Source: Sphingobium sp. WTD-1 (lineage in GTDB: Bacteria > Pseudomonadota > Alphaproteobacteria > Sphingomonadales > Sphingomonadaceae). From it: DNA of 64,000 nt. The stretch spans positions 1,178,001 through 1,242,000 of the forward strand of contig NZ_CP119127.1 of assembly GCF_030128825.1 (NCBI RefSeq), given 5' to 3'. Shown piece after piece: positions 55,443 to 64,000 of this stretch. Each line of letters begins with the position of its first letter. Position 1 is the first letter of the stretch. The translations under genes were made by a program, and so were the position numbers. The notes under the pieces are model-generated. The model did no database searches, was not told where the DNA came from, and worked only from the letters and a program-made list of their open reading frames with translations.

Positions 55443-55925
55443 TCAGCTATGCGCCTTCATGATGCGCTGCTGATCGCGCTTCCAGTCGCGCTCCTTGATC
55501 GTGTCGCGCTTGTCGTGATTCTGCTTGCCCTTGGCCAGCGCCAGCTCGACCTTGGCCCGGCCCTGGCTGTTGAAATAGACCATCAGCGGCACCAGCGTCA
55601 TGCCCTTGCGCGACACCGCGCTGTGCATCTTCTCGATCTCACGCTCGTGCAGCAGCAGCTTGCGCACCCGCTTGGGTTCGTGATTTTCGCGGTTGCCGTG
55701 GCTATATTCGGGGATGTTGCTGTTCACCAGGAAGACCTGGTTGCCCTTCACCTCGGCATAGCTTTCGGCAATATTGCCCTCGCCGCCGCGCAGGGCCTTC
55801 ACCTCCGTGCCCTGCAGCGCGATGCCGGCCTCGAACACGTCCTCGATGAAATAATCGAAACGGGCGCGCCGGTTCTCGGCGACGATCTTCTTCTTGTCGA
55901 AGGTTGCGGGGCGGGGGCGGGCCAT
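55443..55925 (-). CDS. smpB: SsrA-binding protein SmpB
   Basis: SmpB, 160 residues, partners tmRNA to rescue stalled ribosomes. Beta-barrel motifs [38 protein letters not shown] and the basic C-terminal tail [20 protein letters not shown] that mimics the anticodon are present. tmRNA itself is not in the window. Confidence 0.97.
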   Translation of the reverse strand: MARPRPATFDKKKIVAENRRARFDYFIEDVFEAGIALQGTEVKALRGGEGNIAESYAEVKGNQVFLVNSNIPEYSHGNRENHEPKRVRKLLLHEREIEKMHSAVSRKGMTLVPLMVYFNSQGRAKVELALAKGKQNHDKRDTIKERDWKRDQQRIMKAHS

Positions 55926-55969
55926 ATTCTGCTGCTTAACTCAATTCATCATATAGGGACGCCGGCGCG

Positions 55970-56851
55970 TCAAACCAGACCGGCGATCTCCAGCGCGCGA
56001 TCGACCGCGGCGCGGCTCGATTCCGACGGCCAGGTAATCGGCAGCCGAAGCTCGCCGGGCATGTCGGGCCGCACGCGGGTAAGGGCATATTTGACAGGGC
56101 CGGGTGAAGAATCGCTGAACAGGGCATCATGCAGGGGATAGAGACGATCCTGCAGCGCCAGGGCACCATCCCAATCCTGCGCGGCGCAGGCCGCCTGGAA
56201 ATCGGCGACCAGGCGCGGGGCGACATTGGCGGTGACCGAAATACAGCCCCGGCCGCCCATCGCGTTGAAGCCGAGTGCGGTTTCGTCATTCCCCGAAAGC
56301 TGGCAGAAGTCCGGGCCGCAGGCGAGGCGCTGCGCGGTGACCCGCCCCAGATTCCCGGTGGCGTCCTTCACCCCGACGATCGACTGATATTCCTGGCTCA
56401 GCCGGTGCATCACCGGCACGCCGATGTCGGTGATGGTGCGGGTGGGGACGTTGTAGAGGACGATCGGCAGGTCGCAGCGCTGCGCCAGATAGGCGAAATG
56501 CTGGTAGACGCCTTCCTGATTCGGCTTGTTGTAATAGGGCGCGACGACCAGCGCCGCGTCGGCGCCGGCGGCCTGGGCCGCATACATATGTTCCAGCGCG
56601 ATGCGGGTGTCGTTCGATCCGCAGCCGGCGATCACCGGCACACGGCCGGCCGCCTGGTCGACGCAGATGGCGATGACGCGATTATGCTCCTCGACCGTCA
56701 TGGTCGCGCTTTCGCCGGTGGTGCCGCAGGGGACCAGCGCGCTCGACCCTTCCTCGATCTGCCAGTCGACCAGGGCGCGGAAGGCGGCCTCATCCACCGC
56801 TCCGTCGCGGAAAGTGGTCACCAGGGCTGGAATCGACCCGGAAAACATCAT
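55970..56851 (-). CDS. dapA: 4-hydroxy-tetrahydrodipicolinate synthase
   Basis: First enzyme of the diaminopimelate/lysine branch (pyruvate + aspartate semialdehyde), supplying peptidoglycan DAP. 293 residues. Conserved CGTTGESATMTVEEH (active Thr pair), YNVPTRT (Tyr133-type) and VGVKDATGN with the Schiff-base Lys. First gene of the leftward dapA-smpB-DUF2062-cckA row; divergent from slt with a 96-base shared promoter region. Confidence 0.96.
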   Translation of the reverse strand: MMFSGSIPALVTTFRDGAVDEAAFRALVDWQIEEGSSALVPCGTTGESATMTVEEHNRVIAICVDQAAGRVPVIAGCGSNDTRIALEHMYAAQAAGADAALVVAPYYNKPNQEGVYQHFAYLAQRCDLPIVLYNVPTRTITDIGVPVMHRLSQEYQSIVGVKDATGNLGRVTAQRLACGPDFCQLSGNDETALGFNAMGGRGCISVTANVAPRLVADFQAACAAQDWDGALALQDRLYPLHDALFSDSSPGPVKYALTRVRPDMPGELRLPITWPSESSRAAVDRALEIAGLV

Positions 56852-56947
56852 TAAACTCCTTCAATTCTCCGGGCGACCGGGGCATGATCGGGCAAGCGGC
56901 GCGCTATAGCGCGTCATTCAGGGCCTGATAAGGATGCAATAGCGATT

Positions 56948-59020
56948 ATGTCCAGCATGCCGAAGCCCGGAACTGTCGAAAGTTACCTGATCCGCATGCC
57001 TGTCATTGCTTTATTGCTCGCGACCGCCGGTGCCGGCGCCCAGACCGAAACCCCCACCGTCTATGCCCAGGCGATGGTGCAGCCCCTGCCGGGCCAGCCG
57101 GGCTCGACTCAGCCCAGCGCCTGGAACCAGGCGGCGAGCCGCGTCGGCATGCCGTCCGATCCCTCGATCGCCGGCACGATCAGCCAGTGGCGCGCCTTGC
57201 AGCAGAGCGATGGGCTGGGCTTTTCCACCTATGCCAGCTTCATCATGGCCAATCCCGGCTGGCCGGGCGAGGACCGGATGCGGCGGCTGGCCGAGACCGG
57301 GATCAATCCCGACAGTTTTGATCCGCGCCAGGTGATCGCCTTCTTCGCCCGCTTCCCGGCGCGCACCGCGACCGGCCATGCCCGCAACGCCGTGGCGCTG
57401 ATGCAGGCCGGGCGGATGGACGAGGCGCGGGTCGCTGCGCGCACCGCCTGGATCACCGGCACGCTGAGCCCGACCGACGAGGCGCGGCTGCTGTCGCTGT
57501 TCGGATCGGGCTTTACCGTGGCCGACCATGACCAGCGGGCCGACGTGCTGCTGTGGAGCAATGACACGATCGGCGCGATGCGGATGCTGGCCTATGTCAG
57601 CCCGGCGCGCCGGGCGATCTATGATGCGCGCATCGCCTTTCGCCAGAAGTCGCCGGACGCCGCGATCAAGATGCAGACGGCCGAGCCGGCCGGCGGGGCG
57701 AGCGATGCGGGCTTCATCGCCGACAAGGCGACCTGGCTGCTCAACAGCGGCAACTGGATCGCCGGGCGGCAATATCTGGCCAATCGCCAGCCGCTGACCT
57801 TCCGCCCCGGCAATGCCGAAAAATGGTATGAGACGTTGCTGACCCAGGCGCGGTCGTCGGCGAACGACAGCCAGTGGAGCTTTGCCTATGGCATCGCCAG
57901 CCAGCTGGACGACGCCTATGCGCCGGGCACGGACGTATCGACCCGGCCGATCGGCGAGCGTGACGATTATACCAGCCTTGCCTGGCTGGCGGGCACGACC
58001 GCCTTCTACAATCTCAACCGGCCGACCGATGCGGTGGCGATGTTCCGCCGCTACGCCACCGGCGGCAAGTCGCCCCAGGTCCAGGCCAAGGGCTATTATT
58101 GGGCCGGGCGCGCGGCGCTGCAGGCGGGCGATGCCGCCAGCGCCAACAGCTATTTCAACCAGTCGGCGCAATTCCCCGACCAATATTATGGCCAGCTGGC
58201 GCTGGAGCGGCTGGGCCGGCCTGTGCCGCCGCCGCCCGAACGGGCGGTGTCGATCTCGGCTGCCGAACGCAGCGAGTTCAACAACCGGTCGGTGGTGCGC
58301 GCCGCCAGGGCGCTGGGCCAGATGGGCTATTGGGAAGACCAGAGCAAGTTCGTCCGCGCCATTGCCAATGGTGCCGACAGCGATGGCGATCATTTCCTGG
58401 CCGCCGAACTGGCGGAGAATTTGGGTCGCCCCGACATGGGCGTGATGGTCGGTCGCCGGGCAGTGTCCAATGGCCTGACCGGCTATGGCGCCAGCGCCTT
58501 CCCGCGCGTGCCGGTGCCGCCCACGGCGCAATATAACTGGACCATGGTCCATGCGATCGCGCGGCAGGAAAGCCAGTTCGACAAGCAGATCGTCAGCCAT
58601 GCCGGCGCGCGCGGCCTGATGCAGCTGATGCCGGGCACGGCGCGCGAGCAGGCGGGCAAGCTGGGCCTGAGCTATGACGCCGGCTCGCTCAATGATCCCA
58701 GCTACAACATCATGCTGGGGTCGGGCTATTTCCAGCGCATGCTGGATTATTATGGCGGCAGCTATCCGCTGGCCGTGGCCGCCTATAATGCCGGGCCGGG
58801 CAATGTGAATCGCTGGGTCAAGGCCAATGGCGACCCGCGCCTGCCGGGTGCCGACATGCTGCGCTGGATCGAGCAGATCCCGATCTTCGAGACGCGCAAC
58901 TATGTCCAGCGGGTGCTGGAAAATGCCGTCGTCTATGAAGCGATGAATCCGGAACGCGCCAAGTTCAAGGGCAGCAATGCGGTGCTGAGCCGCTATCTGG
59001 GCAAGCAGACGCCGGGCTGA
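56948..59020 (+). CDS. Soluble lytic transglycosylase
   Basis: 690 residues. Signal peptide near residues 12-32 (YLIRMPVIALLLATAGAGAQ), a long alpha-helical superhelix (about 60-520) and a C-terminal SLT domain: HAIARQESQFDKQIVSHAGA (catalytic Glu), RGLMQLMPGTAREQ, LAVAAYNAGPGNVNRW. Cuts peptidoglycan glycan strands, releasing 1,6-anhydromuropeptides in the periplasm, which are the signal source for AmpR-type regulators. The start at 56948 is the first ATG of the frame. Confidence 0.94.
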   Translation: MSSMPKPGTVESYLIRMPVIALLLATAGAGAQTETPTVYAQAMVQPLPGQPGSTQPSAWNQAASRVGMPSDPSIAGTISQWRALQQSDGLGFSTYASFIMANPGWPGEDRMRRLAETGINPDSFDPRQVIAFFARFPARTATGHARNAVALMQAGRMDEARVAARTAWITGTLSPTDEARLLSLFGSGFTVADHDQRADVLLWSNDTIGAMRMLAYVSPARRAIYDARIAFRQKSPDAAIKMQTAEPAGGASDAGFIADKATWLLNSGNWIAGRQYLANRQPLTFRPGNAEKWYETLLTQARSSANDSQWSFAYGIASQLDDAYAPGTDVSTRPIGERDDYTSLAWLAGTTAFYNLNRPTDAVAMFRRYATGGKSPQVQAKGYYWAGRAALQAGDAASANSYFNQSAQFPDQYYGQLALERLGRPVPPPPERAVSISAAERSEFNNRSVVRAARALGQMGYWEDQSKFVRAIANGADSDGDHFLAAELAENLGRPDMGVMVGRRAVSNGLTGYGASAFPRVPVPPTAQYNWTMVHAIARQESQFDKQIVSHAGARGLMQLMPGTAREQAGKLGLSYDAGSLNDPSYNIMLGSGYFQRMLDYYGGSYPLAVAAYNAGPGNVNRWVKANGDPRLPGADMLRWIEQIPIFETRNYVQRVLENAVVYEAMNPERAKFKGSNAVLSRYLGKQTPG

Positions 59021-59065
59021 TCTTTCCGGTTTGCGCGTCGGCCAAGGCTGTGGATAAGGGGCGGC

Positions 59066-59551
59066 ATGAGCGGTCCCTATCCCAATTATATCAGCCCCGA
59101 GGGCTTTGCGAAGCTGCGCGCCGAATATGACCATCTGCTCGGCGTCGAGCGGCCGCGCATCGTCGAGGTGGTGAGCTGGGCGGCGGGCAATGGCGACCGC
59201 AGCGAAAATGGCGACTATCTTTATGGCCGCAAGCGGATGCGCGAGATCGACGGGCAATTGAAGCGGCTGTCGAAGAAGATGAAGGACGCCAAGGTCGTCG
59301 ACCCGCGCCAGCAGCCCGACAAGGGGCGGGTCTATTTCGGCGCGACCGTCACCATCGCCGACGAGGATGATCATCATCGCACCGTGACGATCGTCGGCAA
59401 TGACGAGGCGGATGCCGGCGCCGGCCGGATCGGCTGGGGATCACCGATCGCCCGTGCCCTGCGCGGGGCGGCGATCGGCGACCTGCGCCGGGTACATCTG
59501 CCCGCCGGGGAAAAGGAATATGAGGTGATGGCGATCAGCTATCCGCAATAG
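59066..59551 (+). CDS. greB: Transcription elongation factor GreB
   Basis: 161 residues. GreB enters the RNA polymerase secondary channel and stimulates cleavage of backtracked RNA. Coiled-coil tip NGDRSENGDYLYGRKRMREID carries the acidic residues; the C-terminal FKBP-like domain begins at VYFGATVTIAD and ends RVHLPAGEKEYEVMAISYP. The YLYGRKR signature separates it from GreA. 45 bases after slt. Confidence 0.93.
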   Translation: MSGPYPNYISPEGFAKLRAEYDHLLGVERPRIVEVVSWAAGNGDRSENGDYLYGRKRMREIDGQLKRLSKKMKDAKVVDPRQQPDKGRVYFGATVTIADEDDHHRTVTIVGNDEADAGAGRIGWGSPIARALRGAAIGDLRRVHLPAGEKEYEVMAISYPQ

Positions 59552-59651
59552 GATTTCGATCGCTTAACTTCCCATATTTCCCGCACATTTTGACATGGAA
59601 TTTCCAACCCTCGTAATATCCTTGCGTGGGCCATCCCCATTATAGGGGCGA

Positions 59652-60530
59652 TCAGCCCTGTAGGACAGCATCCGCCAGCCAGGCGCGGAAAGCGGCCATG
59701 GCGGGGCTGTCGGGACGGGACAGCAGGCGGGTGAGCCAATAGCCGCCGACGTCGACGCTCTCAGGAAAAGGCTGGACCAGCCGCCCGGCCTGCAGATCGG
59801 CGGCGAACATCGCGACCGGGGCGAGGGCGACGCCAAGGCCGGCGCGCGCCGCCTCCACCATCAGCAGCGAAGTATCGAACATCGGCCCGCGCAGCGGCGG
59901 GCAGGGTGCGCCGGCGGCGGCGAACCAGCGCGGCCATTCGTCGGCACGATAGGAACGCAGCAGCGGCTCGCGCGCGAGCGCGGCGGGATCGACCAGGCGG
60001 GCGGCGACGGCAGGCGTGCAGAGCGGCGCGAGCGGCGCGCGCAGGATCGGCTGGGCATGGGTGCCGTGCCAGGCGCCCTCGCCAAAGCGGATCGCCAGGT
60101 CCAGTCCCTCGCCGGCCAGGTCGACCCGGTTATTGTTGGTCATCAGCCGCAGGTCGACATGGGGGCAGGCGCGGGCGAAATCGGCAACGCGCGGCAGCAG
60201 CCAGCCGCCGGCAAAGGTGCCGACCACGCCCAGCGTCAGCACTTCATGCAGCCGGCCGCCCTCGATCCGCTCCAGCGTGCCGCCGACCCGATCGAACGCA
60301 TCGGCCAGCACCGGGAGCAGCGCCAGCCCCTCGTCGGTCAGAGCGAGGCCGCGCGGCAGGCGGCGGAACAGCGGCGCGCCGATCCGTGCTTCAAGCTGCG
60401 CGACCTGCTGGCTGACAGCGCCCTGGCTGACGCAGAGTTCGAGGCCGGCGCGGGTGAAGCTGAGATGCCGGGCCGCCGCCTCGAAGGCGCGCAGGGCATT
60501 GAGCGGCAATTGGGCGCGATCCATGGTCAT
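59652..60530 (-). CDS. ampR: AmpR-type LysR regulator
   Basis: 292-residue LysR-family regulator. HTH PLNALRAFEAAARHLSFTRA and VSQGAVSQQVAQLEARIG at the start, effector domain with LGVVGTFAGGWLLP, NNNRVDLAGEGLDLAIRFGE, PLLRSYRADEWPRW and GVALAPVAMF. These stretches match enterobacterial AmpR far better than generic GcvA-type proteins, and the residues corresponding to AmpR Gly102, Thr103 and Asp135 are kept (Gly104, Thr105, Asp137). AmpR binds UDP-MurNAc-pentapeptide (repressing) or anhydromuropeptides (activating). It is divergent from the beta-lactamase gene 101 bases away, the classic AmpR layout. Start is ATG 60530 or 60524. Confidence 0.85.
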   Translation of the reverse strand: MTMDRAQLPLNALRAFEAAARHLSFTRAGLELCVSQGAVSQQVAQLEARIGAPLFRRLPRGLALTDEGLALLPVLADAFDRVGGTLERIEGGRLHEVLTLGVVGTFAGGWLLPRVADFARACPHVDLRLMTNNNRVDLAGEGLDLAIRFGEGAWHGTHAQPILRAPLAPLCTPAVAARLVDPAALAREPLLRSYRADEWPRWFAAAGAPCPPLRGPMFDTSLLMVEAARAGLGVALAPVAMFAADLQAGRLVQPFPESVDVGGYWLTRLLSRPDSPAMAAFRAWLADAVLQG

Positions 60531-60631
60531 GACATAAGATCAGCTAATGGCTGTGTCGAGAATTGATGCTTTGTCGCAAGCCCGTATCTCCCGCAATCTC
60601 TGCCCATCACCAAGCATATAGGGGTAGGGCG
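60531..60631. promoter_or_regulatory. ampR/metallo-beta-lactamase divergent control region
   Basis: 101-base gap. An imperfect dyad TAAGATCAGCTAA (60535-60547) has the T-N11-A form of LysR-type sites. For the beta-lactamase a TTGATG (60563-60568), 16-base spacer, TATCTC (60585-60590) is a possible weak promoter. Both are by eye and uncertain. Confidence 0.45.
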
Positions 60632-61558
60632 ATGCGCAACTGGATGGGCGTAGGTATCAGCATGGCTGCGATGTTTCTGGGCGGGCCGGCCTGGACGAAG
60701 GCGGTGGACGATCCGCTGCTGCGGCCGATCGCGCTTGCCTCGTCCAAGCGCTGGCTGGCGCCGCAGGCACCGATCCGGCTGCATGGCCAGACCTATCTGG
60801 TCGGGTTCGGCGGCCTCAATGTCGCGCTTATCAGGACGAGTGCCGGGCTGATCCTGATCGACGGCGCGGTGCCGCAGGCGGTGCGCGACGTGGAGGCGAA
60901 CATCAGGGCGTTGGGCTTTTCGATCCGCGACGTGAAGCTGATCCTGAGCACCGAACCGCATTTCGACCATGCCGGCGGGCTGGCCGCGCTGGCCCGCGAC
61001 AGCGGCGCGACGGTGGTGGCGAGCGCGCCGGCGGCGGCGGTGCTGCGCACCGGCGGCATCGATCCGGCCGATCCGCAGGCGGCCTGGCTGGAGCGTTTCC
61101 CCGCCGTCCGACCGCTGCGCGCGGTCAAGGATGGGGAGGAACTCCGGCTGGGCGACACGGTCATCACCGCCGTCGCGACGCCGGGCCATACGATGGGCAG
61201 CATGAGCTGGCGCTGGAAAAGCTGCGAGGGGCGGCAATGCGCGACCATGGTCTTCGGCTCCAGCCTCAATCCGATCGCGGCCGATGGCTATGCGTTTTCC
61301 GATCCGGCGCACCGGCCGGTGGTCGATGCCTTTCGCGCGACCTTTGCCAAGGTCGGCGCAATGGACTGCGACCTGTTGATCACGGCTCATCCCGATCCGG
61401 CCGATCCGGCGAAGCTGGCGCGCCTGCGGGCGAAGCGCGTGCCCAATGCCTTCATCGATCCGACCGCCTGCCGCCGCTATGCCGACCGCGCCGCCGGGAT
61501 GCTGGACAAGAAGCTGGCGGCCGAGGGCGAGACGCGCAGTTACAGCCGGGGCCAATAG
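60632..61558 (+). CDS. Subclass B3 metallo-beta-lactamase, B3-E variant
   Basis: 308 residues with a signal peptide (about 1-24, ending PAWTKA). The metallo-beta-lactamase fold carries LSTEPHFDHAGG at 106-116: the first zinc His of the H-x-H-x-D-H motif is Glu108, followed by His110, Asp112 and His113. His186 (ATPGHTMGS) and His253 (ITAHPDP) complete the zinc sites. LILIDGAVP and the tail typical of B3 enzymes are present. Enzymes with this Glu form the described B3-E group, which includes one from Sphingobium indicum as I recall, and are active. It likely hydrolyses beta-lactams in the periplasm under AmpR control. Start ATG 60632. Confidence 0.88.
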   Translation: MRNWMGVGISMAAMFLGGPAWTKAVDDPLLRPIALASSKRWLAPQAPIRLHGQTYLVGFGGLNVALIRTSAGLILIDGAVPQAVRDVEANIRALGFSIRDVKLILSTEPHFDHAGGLAALARDSGATVVASAPAAAVLRTGGIDPADPQAAWLERFPAVRPLRAVKDGEELRLGDTVITAVATPGHTMGSMSWRWKSCEGRQCATMVFGSSLNPIAADGYAFSDPAHRPVVDAFRATFAKVGAMDCDLLITAHPDPADPAKLARLRAKRVPNAFIDPTACRRYADRAAGMLDKKLAAEGETRSYSRGQ

Positions 61559-61580
61559 CCCCTTTCCCTGCCAGCCTTAA

Positions 61581-61602
61581 TTTGCAACACTATTGTTGTA
61601 AA
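61581..61602 (+). promoter_or_regulatory. Inverted repeat in the SDR promoter region
   Basis: TTTGCAACA (61581-61589) and TGTTGTAAA (61594-61602), one mismatch, four-base centre, ending 16 bases before the SDR ATG and followed by AT-rich AATATAAAGGAGG. Size and spacing resemble a TetR-family operator; no TetR gene is adjacent. Confidence 0.5.
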
Positions 61603-61618
61603 TATAAAGGAGGGCAGG

Positions 61619-62440
61619 ATGCAGATCGCGGGCAGGACGATATTCATCACCGGGGGCGGCGGCGGCATTGGCGCAGGGATGGCGCAGGCCTTTGCCGAGC
61701 AGGGCGGGCGTATCATCCTGGCCGATATCGACGTGGGTTTTGCCGAGGCCGAGGCGGCGAAGCTGCCGGCGGGGACGGACGCGATGGCGCTGCCGATCGA
61801 CGTCACCAGCCGCGACAGCTGGGCGCAGGCCAAGGCAGCGGCGGAGGCGCGCTTCGGACCTGTGGATATCCTTTGCAACAATGCCGGGATCGCGTCGGGC
61901 TTTGTGCCGCTGATCGACATGGACCCGGCCGATTTCGACCGGCTGGTCGCGGTCAACCTGACCGGCGTCTATAATGGCATCGCCTGTTTCGCGCGGGCGA
62001 TGGTCGATCGGGGCGCGGGGCATATCGTCAACACATCGTCGATGAACGGGCTCAACCCCTTCGGCCTGTTCGCCGCCTATTCGGCGAGCAAGTTCGGCGT
62101 GCTGGGCCTGTCGGATTCGCTGCGGCAGGAACTCGCCCCCCATGGCGTCGGCGTCTCCACTTTGTTTCCCGGCCTGACCCGCAGCCGCATGTCGCAATCC
62201 GACACGGTCGGGCCGGGCGCGATGGACCCGGCGCGGCTGGTGCAGATTCGCGCCAACATGATGGAGCCGATCTGGCTGGGCCGGGCGGTGGTGCGCGCGG
62301 TCGAGCAGGACCAGCCCTATATCATCACCCATCCCGAATATCGCGACGACCTGGCCCGCCGGTTCGACACGATCCTGGCGGCGTTCGGCGAACCGGCCCA
62401 GCCGGGCTATCGCACGGGGGCGTCGGCGACGGGGCGCTGA
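61619..62440 (+). CDS. Short-chain dehydrogenase/reductase (SDR)
   Basis: 273 residues, classical SDR. NAD(P) motif TGGGGGIGAG (11-20), NNAG (87-90), and the catalytic Ser140/Tyr154/Lys158 (NTSSMNGL, YSASK) are present. Substrate is unknown. After Gly-rich motif the acidic Asp36 (LADIDV) suggests NAD(H). Preceded by AAAGGAGGG ribosome-binding site and an operator-like repeat; convergent with the GMC oxidoreductase gene. Confidence 0.9.
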   Translation: MQIAGRTIFITGGGGGIGAGMAQAFAEQGGRIILADIDVGFAEAEAAKLPAGTDAMALPIDVTSRDSWAQAKAAAEARFGPVDILCNNAGIASGFVPLIDMDPADFDRLVAVNLTGVYNGIACFARAMVDRGAGHIVNTSSMNGLNPFGLFAAYSASKFGVLGLSDSLRQELAPHGVGVSTLFPGLTRSRMSQSDTVGPGAMDPARLVQIRANMMEPIWLGRAVVRAVEQDQPYIITHPEYRDDLARRFDTILAAFGEPAQPGYRTGASATGR

Positions 62441-62455
62441 ATCAGGCGCGAAAGC

Positions 62456-64000
62456 TCAGAAACGGGCGGCGGCGAGGATCATCTCCGCTCCCTTTTCCGC
62501 GATCATCATGGTCGGCGCATTGGTGTTGCCGGACGTGATCGTCGGCATCACCGAGGCGTCGATGACGCGCAGCCCGGCAAGGCCATGGACGCGCAATTGC
62601 GGGTCGACCACCGCGCGCGGACCGCTGCCCATGGCGGCGGTGCCGACCGGATGGAAGATGCTGCTGGCGATCGCGCCGATCCCTTCGAGCAGGGCGGCGT
62701 CATCCTGCCGCTCCGGGCCGGGCCGGAACTCCTGCGGCGCATAGGGGGCGAGGGCCGGCTGGCCGACGATCGCGCGGGTGACGCGCACCGCCTCGATCGC
62801 GACCTGGCGGTCCTCGGCGGCGGAGAGATAATTGGGGCGGATGGCGGGCGGGGCAAGCGGATCGGCGGAATGGATCCACACATCGCCCCGGCTGTGCGGG
62901 CGCAGGTTGCAGACGCTGGCGGTGAAGGCGGGAAAAGCATCGAGCGCGCCGCCGAACGCGGCCAGGCTCAAGGGCTGGACATGATATTCGAGATTGGCGG
63001 TGGCATGGCGCGGATCGGATTTGACGAACATGCCGAGCTGGCTGGGCGCCATCGACAGCGGCCCGGAGCGGCTGGCCAGATAGTGCAGGCCCATCCACGC
63101 CTTGCCCAGCCATGATCCGGCGCGGCCGTTGAGGGTGGCGATGCCGTTCACCCGATAGGCGCAGCGTATCTGGAGATGATCCTGCAGATTTTCGCCGACG
63201 CCCGGCCGGTCGGCCAGCACGTCGATGCCGAGTGCGGCCAGTCGGGCGCCGTCGCCGATGCCCGATCGCTGGAGGATGGCGGGGCTGCCGATCGACCCGG
63301 CCGACAGGATGACTTCGCCATCGGCCTGCGCGGTGCAGACGTCGCCGTCCAGCAGGAAGCGCACGCCGGTGGCGCGGTCCTGCGCGATCGTCACCCGGTC
63401 GATCGTCGCGCCGGTGACGATGCGCAGATTGGGGCGGTTCATCGCCGGGCGCAGGAAGGCGTCGGCGGCGCTCCAGCGCCGGCCGCGCCGCTGCGTCACC
63501 TGGAAATAGCCCGACCCCAGATTGTCGCCGCCGTTGAAGTCGGCGGTTTCCGGCACGCCATATTGGCTGGCAGCCTGGCGGAAGCGGTCGAGCAGATCCC
63601 AGCGCAGCCTTTGTCGCTCGACCCGTATCTCGCCGCCCGCTCCATGGGTGGCGCTGGCCCCGTCCTGATGATCCTCCGCCCGCACGAAATAGGGCAGGAC
63701 ATCGTCCCAGCCCCAGCCGATATTGCCGGCCTGGCGCCAGCCATCATAATCCGCGGCCTGGCCGCGCATGTAGATCATGCCGTTGATCGAGCTGCTGCCG
63801 CCGATTACCCGGCCGCGCGGATAGGCGATGGCGCGGGCGCCCAGGCCGGCCTCCGCCTCGGTCTTCAGGCACCAGTCGGTGCGCGGATTGCCCATGCAAT
63901 AAAGATAGCCGACCGGGATCTTTATCCACAGCCAGTCGTCCTTGCCGCCGGCCTCCAGCAGCAGCACGCGGTTGCGCGGATCGGCGCTCAGCCGGTTGGC
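62456..64000 (-). CDS. GMC-family oxidoreductase (5' end outside window)
   Basis: At least 514 residues; the N-terminal FAD-binding start lies beyond 64000. Seen are LLLEAGGKDDW, the GMC signature 1 GGSSSINGMIYMRGQAADY, signature 2 LSAGSIGSPAILQRSGIGDG, and the C-terminal SIFHPVGTAAMG (active His) with SGNTNAPTMMIAEKGA (active Asn). These flavoproteins oxidise alcohols or choline; in sphingomonads relatives act on polyethylene glycol or aromatic alcohols. The substrate is unknown. Its stop is 16 bases from that of the SDR, which is convergent. Confidence 0.92.
   Translation of the reverse strand, partial: ANRLSADPRNRVLLLEAGGKDDWLWIKIPVGYLYCMGNPRTDWCLKTEAEAGLGARAIAYPRGRVIGGSSSINGMIYMRGQAADYDGWRQAGNIGWGWDDVLPYFVRAEDHQDGASATHGAGGEIRVERQRLRWDLLDRFRQAASQYGVPETADFNGGDNLGSGYFQVTQRRGRRWSAADAFLRPAMNRPNLRIVTGATIDRVTIAQDRATGVRFLLDGDVCTAQADGEVILSAGSIGSPAILQRSGIGDGARLAALGIDVLADRPGVGENLQDHLQIRCAYRVNGIATLNGRAGSWLGKAWMGLHYLASRSGPLSMAPSQLGMFVKSDPRHATANLEYHVQPLSLAAFGGALDAFPAFTASVCNLRPHSRGDVWIHSADPLAPPAIRPNYLSAAEDRQVAIEAVRVTRAIVGQPALAPYAPQEFRPGPERQDDAALLEGIGAIASSIFHPVGTAAMGSGPRAVVDPQLRVHGLAGLRVIDASVMPTITSGNTNAPTMMIAEKGAEMILAAARF

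Overview
The window looks like chromosomal DNA of an alphaproteobacterium of the family Sphingomonadaceae, most likely Sphingobium or a close relative. The reasons are the high GC content, the sphingomonad-type proteins (CckA, bactofilin with an M23 peptidase, AmpR beside a B3-type beta-lactamase with an E-x-H-x-D-H zinc motif), the alphaproteobacterial LexA box (GTTC-N7-GTTC) at recA, and the order rpsL-rpsG-fusA-tuf-rpsJ...secY-adk. The genus is inferred from gene content, not from a marker comparison. I see no rRNA, tRNA, CRISPR array, insertion sequence or prophage.

Layout. Positions 1-2.9 kb hold the end of secF, an Mth938-domain gene, a nucleotidyltransferase-like gene and a CPA1 Na+/H+ antiporter. 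3-6.5 kb is one large autotransporter with a trypsin-like protease passenger. 6.8-14.2 kb carries a Ppx/GppA phosphatase, rlmE, a comM/yifB ATPase, an overlapping bactofilin/M23 peptidase pair and a membrane GGDEF-EAL protein. 14.2-31.5 kb is the translation superoperon: rpsL, rpsG, fusA, tuf, then the S10 and spc clusters, secY and adk. It has four long spacers rich in hairpins (rpsJ-rplC, rpsQ-rplN, rpmD-rplO with an intrinsic terminator, rplO-secY). The rpsM-rpsK-rpoA-rplQ group that often follows is not here.

31.5-43.8 kb is a mixed region: SRPBCC protein, acyltransferase, CsgG-like protein, lepA, an orphan exported protein with an AT-rich upstream flank, an HTH protein, a TNase-like protein, a PH-domain membrane protein, a degenerate HNH protein, and a row of small regulators (tail-anchored LuxR-type HTH, two hypotheticals, a Phd/YefM-PAS fusion). 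43.4-50.6 kb holds an I78 lipoprotein, RNase D, aspS, a DUF5694 protein, PPK2 and a soluble chemoreceptor-like protein. 50.7-56.9 kb is a leftward block: recA, a FATGUY-type receiver, cckA, DUF2062, smpB and dapA. 57-64 kb has a soluble lytic transglycosylase, greB, then ampR divergent from a B3-E metallo-beta-lactamase, an SDR and a partial GMC oxidoreductase.

How the genes fit together. The strongest biological unit beyond housekeeping is the ampR/beta-lactamase pair. An AmpR-type regulator that keeps the effector-sensing residues faces a metallo-enzyme instead of the usual serine AmpC, and the peptidoglycan-cleaving Slt that could feed muropeptide signals lies about 0.6 kb away. A second point is S12 Arg88 in rpsL, a position where Lys-to-Arg gives streptomycin resistance in other bacteria. 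The main regulatory novelty candidates are the structured spacers of the ribosomal operon.
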